A stretch of DNA of 7,787 nt from JBMOKU01 sp049324315 (GCA_049324315.1 JBMOKU010000036.1:1-7787); one strand, 5' to 3'. Shown: positions 1 to 5,692, counted from the first letter of the stretch. Made by a program: numbers and translations. The notes: a model not told the origin generated them from the letters alone.

Positions 1-1
1 A

Positions 2-109
2 AAAGAAAACCCATCCAACTTCCTACTGATGCATGCCATGGGACCGAACGTAGCAGGCGTTATCGGCTCAGCCATTGCAGCAGGTGTACTACTATCCATA
101 TTTGGCTAA
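2..109 (+). CDS. Sodium ion-translocating decarboxylase beta subunit, C-terminal fragment
   Basis: Only the last 35 codons are present; the gene enters from beyond the left edge and ends at TAA 107-109. The visible peptide contains NFLLMHAMGPNVAGVIGSA followed by a hydrophobic tail ending LLSIFG. From memory of the family, this matches the conserved last membrane segment of the beta subunits of oxaloacetate, methylmalonyl-CoA and glutaconyl-CoA decarboxylases (OadB/MmdB/GcdB). These integral membrane proteins couple decarboxylation of a carboxybiotin carrier to sodium export. Which substrate the complex uses cannot be told from this end. The gene is followed at once by a terminator, so it is probably the last gene of its operon. 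The biotin ligase gene next door is functionally fitting, because the complex needs a biotinylated carrier subunit. Confidence 0.8.
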   Translation, partial: KENPSNFLLMHAMGPNVAGVIGSAIAAGVLLSIFG

Positions 110-113
110 AACC

Positions 114-146
114 TAGAGACAGACCATGTTTGGTCTGTCTTTGTTC
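114..146 (+). terminator. Rho-independent terminator after the decarboxylase gene
   Basis: A perfect 10-bp stem, AGACAGACCA (117-126) with TGGTCTGTCT (131-140), encloses a TGTT loop. It can extend by a G-T and an A-T pair and runs into TTGTT. It starts 5-8 bases after the upstream stop codon, so it separates the decarboxylase transcript from birA. The T-tract is short and interrupted. Confidence 0.8.
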
Positions 147-194
147 ATGGAAAAACATATTTTGTACATTTATAGGGTAAACCTTTGGAAATTG

Positions 195-203
195 TGATAA
201 AAT
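195..203 (+). promoter_or_regulatory. Candidate extended -10 promoter for birA
   Basis: TGATAAAAT at 195-203 reads as an extended -10 element: TGn followed by TAAAAT, five of six bases matching TATAAT. No good -35 box lies 16-18 bases upstream, which an extended -10 can tolerate. It lies between the terminator and birA, giving a 5' leader of roughly 30 bases. I see no BirA operator (long GTTAAC-type palindrome) over it, so autoregulation is not supported here. Confidence 0.4.
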
Positions 204-237
204 ATGTCTCAGATAAGAAAAATGGGGAAGTGAGCCA

Positions 238-1227
238 ATGAAGAAAAAAATTCTGGAAGCATTAAAGCAAGGCAAAGACAGCTATATCTCTGGTGAGGAG
301 CTAAGTGATCATATTGGTGTAACCCGTACTGCTGTTTGGAAACATATCAAGCAGTTGAAGGAAGAAGGATACGAGATCGAGTCTTCCTCAAGAAAAGGCT
401 ACCGATTGGTCAGTGAGCCCGATAGTTTGGATGCAAAGGCATTGCAAATTGAGTTGAATACAACCGTGATCGGGAGAGAAATCTATCACTTTGAATCCAT
501 CGATTCCACAAATAATAAAGCTAAATTACTGGCGTCAGAAGGAGCAGCAGAAGGGACTGTTGTCATCGCTGAGGAACAAACACTAGGTAGAGGCAGGTTG
601 GGAAGGCATTGGGTATCGCCGAAGAGTACAGGCATTTGGATGTCCATTATTTTAAGACCGAATATCGAGCCTACAGATGCTGCAAAAATCACACTGCTGA
701 CGGCAGCAGCAGTCGCCTTAGCCATGAAAAAAACGTTGGAGTGCCAGCCGGGCATTAAATGGCCAAACGATATTATTCTGGAGAAAAGAAAAATATGCGG
801 TATTTTGACGGAAATGAGCAGTGAGTTGAATAGTGTTAACTACCTTGTGGTGGGAATTGGCATCAATGCCAATATGGATGCTGAAACATTTCCGGAAGAT
901 ATCCGTAAGGTGGCTACGTCTATCAGCAGCTGCCTGGGAAAAGAAATTTCCAGAAGAGAGTTGGTCAAATCCATTTTTGAAGAATTTGAAATTTTATATC
1001 TTGAATATACTCGTACTAGGAGTATGAAGGAAATCGTTGAAATATGCAAAGCCTATTCTGTTACCTTGGATAACAGGGTGAGGATAATATCTAGAAACCA
1101 AGAGATACAAGCCTATGCTGAAGATTTGACAGAGGACGGAGAGCTGGTGATTCGAAAAGACAATGGAGAAAGAGAAACCATCATATCTGGAGAAGTATCG
1201 GTAAGGGGGATTCTTGACTATGTATAA
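238..1227 (+). CDS. birA: Bifunctional biotin--[biotin carboxyl-carrier protein] ligase / biotin operon repressor BirA
   Basis: This cytosolic enzyme activates biotin with ATP to biotinyl-5'-AMP and transfers it to a lysine of biotin-carrier domains. The 329 residues match full-length group II BirA. Residues ~1-60 form a winged helix-turn-helix (ISGEELSDHIGVTRTAVWKH, then a wing ending RKGYRLV), so it can also act as a biotin-responsive repressor. The ligase domain starts near HFESIDSTN. It carries GRGRLGR at 117-123 (the biotinyl-AMP binding loop), KWPND at 174-178 and the lysine-containing KICGIL stretch at 185-190, then VVGIGIN. The last ~60 residues form the small C-terminal SH3-like domain. 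The ATG at 238 follows the strong site GGGGAAGTGAG (224-234). Its end overlaps the downstream peptidase gene, suggesting co-translation. All key motifs are present. The ligase role is near certain; the repressor role is inferred from the DNA-binding domain, and no target site is visible in this window. Confidence 0.96.
   Translation: MKKKILEALKQGKDSYISGEELSDHIGVTRTAVWKHIKQLKEEGYEIESSSRKGYRLVSEPDSLDAKALQIELNTTVIGREIYHFESIDSTNNKAKLLASEGAAEGTVVIAEEQTLGRGRLGRHWVSPKSTGIWMSIILRPNIEPTDAAKITLLTAAAVALAMKKTLECQPGIKWPNDIILEKRKICGILTEMSSELNSVNYLVVGIGINANMDAETFPEDIRKVATSISSCLGKEISRRELVKSIFEEFEILYLEYTRTRSMKEIVEICKAYSVTLDNRVRIISRNQEIQAYAEDLTEDGELVIRKDNGERETIISGEVSVRGILDYV
1203..1210 (+). promoter_or_regulatory. 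Ribosome binding site that decides the peptidase start
   Basis: AAGGGGGA lies 9 bases before ATG 1220 but only 3 bases before the in-frame TTG 1214. The spacing favours ATG 1220. The site lies inside the birA coding sequence, as expected for overlapping, co-translated genes. Confidence 0.65.
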
Positions 1228-2197
1228 CCGATGTATTACAGATGTTCCAGGGATAAAAGTGGGCCAAGAAACAGATTCAGAAGGGCTCACCGGCTGTACC
1301 GTTATACTATGTGAAAAGGGAGCTGTTTGCGGTGTAGATATTCGGGGTTCCGCACCGGGAACTAGGGAAACAGATCTGCTCCAGCCCCATATGCTGGTGG
1401 ACAGTGTTCATGGTGTAGTCCTTGCTGGAGGAAGCGCCTTTGGATTAGCTGCAGCCGATGGTGTCATGTCATATCTCGAAGAGCATCAAGTAGGATTCGA
1501 TGTTGGAATCACCCGTGTCCCCATTGTTACGGGAGCTGTTCTATTCGATTTGTATGTTGGAAACCATAAAGTTAGACCTGATAAAGAGATGGGCTACTGC
1601 GCGTGTCAGAAAGCTTGCAAAGATAAAATACAAGAGGGAAACTATGGTGCAGGCACCGGAGCAACAGTTGGAAAGGTATTGGGTCAGTCTCGCGCTATGA
1701 AGGGCGGAATTGGAAGTCATAGTATTATACTACCAAATGGTGTCATTATAGGAGCGGTAGTTGCAGTCAATGCCTTTGGTGATATACGGGATGTTCATAC
1801 AGGCAGCATGATAGCAGGTGCTAGAAATCAAAACACAAAAGCTTTAATTGAAACATGCAAATATATGCAGGAACACACAAAAGAATCATTACACTTTTCA
1901 AGGGAGAATACCACCATCGGCGTCATCGCAACCAATGCAAAGCTGACAAAGGCACAATGTCAAAAGCTGGCGCAGATGGGAATGAGGGGATATGGAAAAG
2001 TGATATCCCCTTATGGGACAACATTGGATGGAGATATGCTTTTTGCATTGTCCACAGGAGAAGAGATGTGTGACTTAAATGTTCTTGGTATTGCAGCAGC
2101 AGAAGCGGTAGCAGTTGCTATTAATAATGGAATTCAAACAGCAGCATCTATAGAGGGGATACCCAGCAGCTATGAATATTTTCATCAAATGGAATAG
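1220..2197 (+). CDS. P1 family peptidase (S58, DmpA/NylC-type N-terminal-nucleophile hydrolase)
   Basis: The 325-residue product belongs to the DmpA/BapA/NylC group of amidases and aminopeptidases, which are made as one chain and cut themselves to expose a Ser or Thr nucleophile. Visible family hallmarks are ITDVPGIKVG at the N-terminus, the RGSAPGTRETDLL stretch, VLAGGSAFGLAAADGV, GAGTGATVGK and KGGIGSHS. The expected self-cleavage point is Asn230-Thr231, in ENTTIGVIATNAKLT. An Asn-Thr junction is what is known for NylC, whereas DmpA and BapA use Ser. No signal peptide or membrane segment is seen, so it should be cytoplasmic. An in-frame TTG at 1214 could add two residues, but the ribosome site favours ATG 1220. 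The gene overlaps birA by 8 bases, so the two are probably translated together. Substrates of such clostridial members are not established; L-aminopeptidase, beta-peptide and other amide cleavage are all known in the family. No terminator of the classic type follows; an inverted repeat element does. Confidence 0.9.
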   Translation: MYNRCITDVPGIKVGQETDSEGLTGCTVILCEKGAVCGVDIRGSAPGTRETDLLQPHMLVDSVHGVVLAGGSAFGLAAADGVMSYLEEHQVGFDVGITRVPIVTGAVLFDLYVGNHKVRPDKEMGYCACQKACKDKIQEGNYGAGTGATVGKVLGQSRAMKGGIGSHSIILPNGVIIGAVVAVNAFGDIRDVHTGSMIAGARNQNTKALIETCKYMQEHTKESLHFSRENTTIGVIATNAKLTKAQCQKLAQMGMRGYGKVISPYGTTLDGDMLFALSTGEEMCDLNVLGIAAAEAVAVAINNGIQTAASIEGIPSSYEYFHQME

Positions 2198-2237
2198 CGC
2201 CCCTGGAAACGGGTATAATGAAATAGTAAAATAATGT

Positions 2238-2409
2238 GTTGTGCTAGTTGACTCCGATTTGCTAGAGTTACGAGGCTTAGAGTTTGTAAGCTTGCTGCAG
2301 GTTGCATCAAAACTCGCTTCGCTCAAACAGTTGATGCAACGAATCTTCCGCTGCGCTAACAAACTCTATAAGCCTCTCCACAAAGCAAATCTACATCAAC
2401 TAGCACAAC
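2238..2409. repeat. Long imperfect inverted repeat, possible MITE-like element
   Basis: This ~172-base element in a non-coding gap folds back on itself. GTTGTGCTAGTTGA (2238-2251) pairs perfectly with 2396-2409. GATTTGCT (2256-2263) pairs with 2384-2391. GAGGCTTAGAGTTTGT (2272-2287) pairs with 2359-2376 with two extra bases on the right. GTTGCATCAA (2301-2310) pairs with 2331-2340 around a 20-base loop containing CTCGCTTCGCTC. Outside it, ATAAT (2231-2235) and ATTAT (2417-2421) are also complementary. About 48 base pairs in four blocks, broken by internal loops, suggest an old non-autonomous mobile repeat or a very large hairpin. There is no convincing target-site duplication, no transposase, and the short open frames across it look like artefacts of the palindrome. 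It may also end or process the birA-peptidase transcript. Confidence 0.7.
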
Positions 2410-2423
2410 GAGTTAAATTATGA

Positions 2424-2452
2424 TTGAAAAAATCCTCTTCAAGTGATAACAT
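2424..2452 (+). promoter_or_regulatory. Candidate sigma-A promoter for panT-coaX
   Basis: TTGAAA (2424-2429) is followed after 17 bases by TAACAT (2447-2452), which has an extended TGa directly before it. TATACT (2452-2457) is an alternative -10 but at a poor 22-base spacing. Transcription would start near 2459, just where the structured leader begins and just outside the inverted repeat. Confidence 0.5.
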
Positions 2453-2458
2453 ATACTA

Positions 2459-2546
2459 GGCTAAAAAAGCCAGCCGGCATCAATTATGAGCTGGACGAGA
2501 CTTCTCGAAAAATATTTATTAGTCCGGTATCCCATCGGGAACTGGA
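2459..2546 (+). promoter_or_regulatory. Structured 5' leader of panT-coaX with bulged-A hairpins (possible pan-motif-like regulator)
   Basis: Hairpins fill the leader between promoter and ribosome site. The clearest is TCCGGT-A-TCCC (2523-2533), loop ATC, GGGA-ACTGGA (2537-2546). It has ten pairs including one G-U, a single bulged A at 2529, and ends two bases before the ribosome site. A second, GCCAGC (2469-2474) with GCTGG-A-C (2490-2496), also leaves one bulged A (2495) and can continue with CAT/ATG. CGAG-ACTT-CTCG lies between them. Paired hairpins with bulged adenosines recall the published description of the pan RNA motif upstream of pantothenate genes, and the genes here are pantothenate genes. 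I cannot recall the pan consensus well enough to assign it; an unrelated structured leader is equally possible. Confidence 0.4.
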
Positions 2547-2548
2547 AC

Positions 2549-2555
2549 GGAGGTG
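2549..2555 (+). promoter_or_regulatory. Ribosome binding site that decides the panT start
   Basis: GGAGGTG is a near-perfect anti-16S match 5 bases before ATG 2561. It rules out the in-frame ATG at 2486, which would add 25 non-membrane residues encoded by the hairpin leader. Confidence 0.85.
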
Positions 2556-2560
2556 TAAAA

Positions 2561-3079
2561 ATGAAAAGAAGTAGTGAATTATCTATTCGTCACATGACTG
2601 TGGCAGGTCTACTTGGCGGAATTGCCATCATGTTGAGTATGACACCCTTAGGATATATACCCATACCCTGGTTGGCAGGGGTTAATGCAACGACAATGCA
2701 CATTCCAGTGATTATCGGGTCTATTCTGTCTGGCCCTGTTATCGGAACCATCGTAGGCGGTATATTTGGTATATCCAGTTTTTTACGGGCTAATAATCCG
2801 TTTTTTGCAAATCCTGTGGTTGCCATTCTACCCAGATTACTGATTGGTGTTGCGACGTATTATACGTATAAATGGACGAAGAGTACGATCGCGGCTTCTA
2901 TTGTAGGGACACTTACGAACACCATTGGTGTTCTATCTTTAATTTTGGCTTTCGGCTATTTGCCTTTAAGTGTTGTATTAGGCATAGCTGGGGCCAATGG
3001 GACAGCAGAGGTCATTGTATCTACCTTGATTGTGACGGCAGTTGTTAAGACGTTGAAAAAAAGCAATTCATTAAAATAG
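2561..3079 (+). CDS. panT: ECF transporter S component, probable pantothenate-specific PanT
   Basis: The 172-residue integral membrane protein has a short basic N-terminus (MKRSSELSIRHM), about six hydrophobic segments and a lysine-rich C-terminus. This is the size and shape of an S component of an energy-coupling-factor vitamin transporter. These bind the vitamin and dock on a shared EcfT/EcfA1/EcfA2 module, none of which is encoded here. Conserved-looking stretches are TPLGYIPIP (28-36), TTMHIPVIIGSILSGP (44-59), NPFFANPVVAILPRLLIG (79-96) and a glycine-rich GIAGANGTAEV region. From memory the TPLG.IPIP, MHIPVIIG and LPR.LIG motifs fit the PanT family. The pantothenate kinase gene 33 bases downstream strongly supports pantothenate as the substrate. 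The two genes likely share one transcript starting near 2459. Confidence 0.82.
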   Translation: MKRSSELSIRHMTVAGLLGGIAIMLSMTPLGYIPIPWLAGVNATTMHIPVIIGSILSGPVIGTIVGGIFGISSFLRANNPFFANPVVAILPRLLIGVATYYTYKWTKSTIAASIVGTLTNTIGVLSLILAFGYLPLSVVLGIAGANGTAEVIVSTLIVTAVVKTLKKSNSLK

Positions 3080-3112
3080 ATCAAAGACAGATGAGAAAGG
3101 TTGAACGAACTT

Positions 3113-3886
3113 ATGTTACTAGCGTTTGATGTTGGGAATACAAACATTGTTTTAGGTGTATATAAAGGAAAAGAATTAATAAATCATTGGCGAATTTCTA
3201 CGGATAAAAATAAGACTTCTGATGAATATGGCATGTTGATTAACCAATTGTTTGCATATGAAGGATTGAATCTTGCTGATGTTGAGGATGTTATCATTTC
3301 TTCTGTAGTTCCTACGCTGATGTATTCGCTGCAGCATATGGCCTATAACTACTGTAAAAAAGAAGCTATTGTTGTAGGACCTGGTGTAAAGACGGGCATT
3401 AATATTAAATATGATAATCCGAAGCAAGTAGGAGCTGACAGAATTGTCAATGCTGTAGCTGCTTATGAACAGTATGGAGGGCCACTGATTATTGTAGATT
3501 TCGGAACAGCAACAACATTTTGTGCTATCTCGGAAAAGGGAGAATACCTTGGAGGGTCTATATCACCCGGCATTAAGATATCCAGTGAGGCATTATTCCA
3601 AAATGCGGCTAAGCTTCCTAGGGTTGAACTGGTGAAACCGGGAAGTGTTATTTGCAAGAATACTGTTAGTAGTATGCAGGCCGGAATTGTTTATGGATAT
3701 ATCGGTTTGGTAGATCACATCGTCAAACGAATGAAAAAAGAGATTGGGAATCATCCAAATCTCAAGGTGATTGCAACAGGAGGACTGGCCAGCTTAATTG
3801 CCAGTGAATCGGAAACCATAGATGAGATCAACAGATTCCTTACACTAGACGGTTTGAGGATTATATATGAACGAAATAAGGCATAG
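3113..3886 (+). CDS. coaX: Type III pantothenate kinase CoaX
   Basis: CoaX phosphorylates pantothenate with ATP to 4'-phosphopantothenate, the first and committed step of coenzyme A synthesis. Type III enzymes need a monovalent cation and are not inhibited by CoA. The 257 residues match the family length. Motifs of the acetate/sugar kinase fold are all present: DVGNTN at 6-11 (phosphate loop), ISSVVPTL, GADRIVNAVAA from 107 with the catalytic aspartate at 109, and DFGTATTF from 129. GGSISPGI, the LPRVEL stretch, TVSSMQAGIVYG and a C-terminal FLTLDGLRIIYERN follow. I chose ATG 3113, giving the usual MLL.FDVGNTN start. An in-frame TTG at 3101 directly abuts the ribosome site AGAAAGG (3094-3100) and has no spacing. 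The gene follows panT closely, so uptake and phosphorylation are coupled. A terminator begins within its stop codon. Confidence 0.95.
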   Translation: MLLAFDVGNTNIVLGVYKGKELINHWRISTDKNKTSDEYGMLINQLFAYEGLNLADVEDVIISSVVPTLMYSLQHMAYNYCKKEAIVVGPGVKTGINIKYDNPKQVGADRIVNAVAAYEQYGGPLIIVDFGTATTFCAISEKGEYLGGSISPGIKISSEALFQNAAKLPRVELVKPGSVICKNTVSSMQAGIVYGYIGLVDHIVKRMKKEIGNHPNLKVIATGGLASLIASESETIDEINRFLTLDGLRIIYERNKA

Positions 3887-3914
3887 TCAGGAAGGTATCC
3901 TGACTTTTGTTTTT
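3885..3914 (+). terminator. Rho-independent terminator of panT-coaX
   Basis: AGTCAGGA (3885-3892) pairs perfectly with TCCTGACT (3898-3905) around an AGGTA loop and runs into TTTGTTTTT. The stem begins inside the coaX stop codon (TAG 3884-3886), so termination is tightly packed against the gene end. Confidence 0.88.
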
Positions 3915-3940
3915 GAGACACTGCAAAAGAATAATAAATA
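3913..3940 (+). promoter_or_regulatory. Weak candidate promoter for dusB
   Basis: TTGAGA (3913-3918) and TAAATA (3935-3940) are 16 bases apart in the only space between the coaX terminator and dusB. Both boxes are imperfect and the stretch is AT-rich, so this is chosen mainly by position. Confidence 0.3.
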
Positions 3941-3963
3941 ACACGGTGAAGAATAATGACTGT

Positions 3964-3972
3964 AGGTGGTGA
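3964..3972 (+). promoter_or_regulatory. Ribosome binding site that decides the dusB start
   Basis: AGGTGGTGA lies 5 bases before ATG 3978. The two GTG codons inside it (3966 and 3969) are in frame but are part of the ribosome site rather than starts. Confidence 0.75.
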
Positions 3973-3977
3973 TCAAG

Positions 3978-4934
3978 ATGAAAGTGGGTAATGTTGAATT
4001 ACATAACAACGTGTTTTTAGGGCCCATGGCAGGGGTGACGGATTTAACCTTTAGAATCCTATGCAAAGAACAAGGCTGTGGCATGGTATATTCAGAGATG
4101 GTCAGTGCTAAGGGCTTGTGCTATGGTGATAAGAATACAAAAGAGCTTTTACAAATTGAGGAAGCAGAAAAACCTGTAGCACTTCAAATTTTTGGGTCAG
4201 AGCCGGACTTTATGGCAAGAGCAGCTGAGTTACTGAATGATCACGGTCATGCTGTTTTAGATATAAATATGGGCTGTCCTACACCTAAAATTGTGCGAAA
4301 TGGAGACGGATCTGCGTTGATGCGTAACCCTGAGCTGGCTGGAAAGATTGTCAAAGCGGTATCCAACGCAACGGATAAGCCCGTAACCGTTAAAATTCGG
4401 AAGGGCTGGGATGAAAATCACATAAATGCTGTTGAACTTGCACAATGCTTAGCTGAAAACGGTGCAAAGGCCATTGCTGTTCATGGAAGAACGAGAGAAC
4501 AGTTTTACAGCGGCCATGCTGATTGGAGCATCATTAAAAGTGTGAAAGAAGCGGTTTTGGTTCCGGTGATTGGTAATGGGGACGTCTTTGAAGTCGAAGA
4601 TGCTATCAGGATGCGAAAAGAAACAGGCTGTGACGGAATCATGATCGCCAGAGGGGCACAGGGGAATCCATGGATATTTAGACGGGTGGTCCATTACATG
4701 AAAACAGGAGAAGTGCTGCCGGAACCTGCCCTGGAAGAGAAAATACAAATGATTTTGCGGCATATGAGAATATTAGTCGAGCGTAAGGGAGAATATATTG
4801 CCGTAAGAGAGATGCGAAAGCATATCATGTGGTACTTAAAAGGGATCCGTAATGGGGCTAAACTGCGAGCAAAAATCAATACCCTTGAAACAAGAGAAGA
4901 GATCGAGAAAGCATTGTTAAGCTTAAAAGAATAG
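3978..4934 (+). CDS. dusB: tRNA-dihydrouridine synthase DusB
   Basis: This cytosolic FMN enzyme reduces uridine to dihydrouridine in tRNA with NADPH. The 318-residue product matches DusB (NifR3 family) in length. It has a TIM-barrel catalytic domain opening with FLGPMAGVTDLTFR, then EMVSAKGL and LQIFGSEPDFMARAA. NMGCPTPK (97-104) carries the catalytic proton-donor Cys100. VKIRKGWD and HGRTREQFYSGHADW follow, with GNGDV and GIMIARGAQGNPWIF binding FMN phosphate. A short helical tRNA-binding domain completes the chain. In Firmicutes and Mycoplasma relatives DusB acts on D-loop positions such as 17, 20 and 20a; the exact sites here are not predictable. It sits between two transcripts: a terminator precedes it, and a strong new promoter follows 78 bases after its stop. 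I see no clear hairpin terminator after it, so read-through into greA is possible. Confidence 0.95.
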   Translation: MKVGNVELHNNVFLGPMAGVTDLTFRILCKEQGCGMVYSEMVSAKGLCYGDKNTKELLQIEEAEKPVALQIFGSEPDFMARAAELLNDHGHAVLDINMGCPTPKIVRNGDGSALMRNPELAGKIVKAVSNATDKPVTVKIRKGWDENHINAVELAQCLAENGAKAIAVHGRTREQFYSGHADWSIIKSVKEAVLVPVIGNGDVFEVEDAIRMRKETGCDGIMIARGAQGNPWIFRRVVHYMKTGEVLPEPALEEKIQMILRHMRILVERKGEYIAVREMRKHIMWYLKGIRNGAKLRAKINTLETREEIEKALLSLKE

Positions 4935-5011
4935 ATGGATGATTGATGCTAAAATAGTAATATGAAGATAGTTCTTTCTGTCCAATCTAAGGAAAATATG
5001 GCTGGAATTGC

Positions 5012-5040
5012 TTGACAATGCTGAGGTGTTACATTATAAT
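5012..5040 (+). promoter_or_regulatory. Consensus sigma-A promoter for greA-lysS
   Basis: TTGACA (5012-5017) and TATAAT (5035-5040) are both perfect and spaced by the ideal 17 bases, with transcription expected near 5047. This leaves a leader of about 150 bases before greA. Such a perfect promoter would be very strong unless repressed, and a palindrome covers its -10 box. Confidence 0.88.
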
Positions 5041-5048
5041 TATCATAA
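5034..5048. promoter_or_regulatory. Candidate PerR/Fur-family operator over the greA promoter
   Basis: TTATAATTATCATAA matches the 7-1-7 PerR box (TTATAAT-n-ATTATAA) at 13 of 14 positions and covers the -10 box and likely start site, the usual place for repression. The same bases form a perfect 6-1-6 palindrome AATTATCATAATT (5038-5050). The decamer ATAATTATCA occurs three times (from 5036, 5045 and 5149). Part of the match comes free from the TATAAT box and AT-rich DNA, so this is only a candidate. Confidence 0.35.
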
Positions 5049-5050
5049 TT

Positions 5051-5101
5051 ATCAGGGACGCCCTTGCAACTAACTAGTATTTTCAAGGGGTGCAGCCTGA
5101 T
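5051..5101 (+). promoter_or_regulatory. Hairpin in the greA leader
   Basis: ATCAGG (5051-5056) pairs with CCTGAT (5096-5101), and CCCTTG (5061-5066) with CAAGGG (5084-5089), with an internal loop and a 17-base apical loop. The two stems form a GC-rich island in very AT-rich leader DNA. It begins just after the predicted start site. No T-tract follows directly, so it is not a plain terminator. It may stabilise the mRNA or regulate it; no known riboswitch class is recognised. Confidence 0.45.
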
Positions 5102-5198
5102 TTGATATTTACCAGATATTCACATGAATAATATAATATTCAAATCATATAATTATCAACAAACTACCTAATCATAGAAGTCAAAGGAGAGAGATGCG

Positions 5199-5675
5199 AT
5201 GAGCGAAAAAGAAGTTCTACTGACCCACCAAGGGTTAAAGAAAATAGAAGATGAATTGGAAATGTTAAAAACCGTAAGAAGGAAAGAAGTTGCTGAAAGG
5301 ATTAAGCAAGCGATTGCCTTTGGAGATATCAGTGAAAACTCTGAATATGATGAGGCTAAGAATGAGCAGGCACAACTAGAGGAAAGAATCCTAAAGCTTG
5401 AAAATATGCTTAGAAAAGCAAAAATTATTGATGATGACGATATATCCGTAGAAACAGTAAGCATTGGGTCAACTGTTAAGGTAAAAGATTTGGATTTTGA
5501 CGAAATTGTTGAATATACCATTGTAGGTTCTGCTGAGGCAGACCCCTATGAATTGAGGATATCTAACGAATCTCCCGTAGGAAGAACATTGATAGGAAGA
5601 AAAATAGGAGATATTGTAGAGGTTCAAATACCGGATGGTGTAACGAAATATGAAATCTTAGAAATTAAAAAATAA
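5199..5675 (+). CDS. greA: Transcription elongation factor GreA
   Basis: GreA enters the secondary channel of backtracked RNA polymerase and triggers cleavage of the misaligned 3' RNA end so that transcription resumes. The 158 residues are the exact usual length. Residues ~1-75 form the long antiparallel coiled coil, charged throughout. The tip reads GDISENSEYDEA, with acidic Asp43 and Glu46 corresponding to the catalytic pair Asp41/Glu44 of E. coli GreA. From about 80 on is the FKBP-like domain (VSIGSTVKVKDLD, ISNESPVGRTLIGRKIGD, a KYEILEIKK end). The start is set by AAAGGAGA (5183-5190), 8 bases before ATG; an ATG at 5194 is out of frame. lysS follows after 17 bases, so both are read from the promoter at 5012-5040. 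Expression may be controlled through the palindrome and hairpin in its leader. Confidence 0.96.
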   Translation: MSEKEVLLTHQGLKKIEDELEMLKTVRRKEVAERIKQAIAFGDISENSEYDEAKNEQAQLEERILKLENMLRKAKIIDDDDISVETVSIGSTVKVKDLDFDEIVEYTIVGSAEADPYELRISNESPVGRTLIGRKIGDIVEVQIPDGVTKYEILEIKK

Positions 5676-5692
5676 GCGGGGGTGTACATAAG

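Noticed and set aside
150..237. BirA operator upstream of birA
   Set aside because: GGTAAACC at 176-183 hints at half a GGTTAAC-type site, but there is no matching inverted half at the proper distance.
2214..2219. Perfect TATAAT after the peptidase gene as a promoter
   Set aside because: No -35-like box at 16-18 bases upstream and no TGn extension; the transcript would only run into the inverted repeat.
2075..2362. Reverse-strand open frame of 95 codons spanning the end of the peptidase gene and the inverted repeat
   Set aside because: It lies antisense to a clear gene and then runs through a palindrome. It has low-complexity Ser/Thr/Cys composition, no recognisable motif and no good ribosome site.
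2486..2560. Upstream ATG extending the PanT-like protein by 25 residues
   Set aside because: The extension is encoded by the hairpin leader, is not hydrophobic, and lacks a ribosome site, while GGAGGTG sits ideally before ATG 2561.
5084..5120. TPP riboswitch, suggested by GGGGTGC followed by CCTGA in the greA leader
   Set aside because: The required CTGAGA core and the second conserved arm are missing, the stem order does not fit, and greA-lysS has no link to thiamine.
5168..5521. Reverse-strand open frame of 117 codons opposite greA
   Set aside because: It is very rich in Ser, Ile and Phe, as expected of the antisense of a charged coiled-coil gene, and has no motif or ribosome site.
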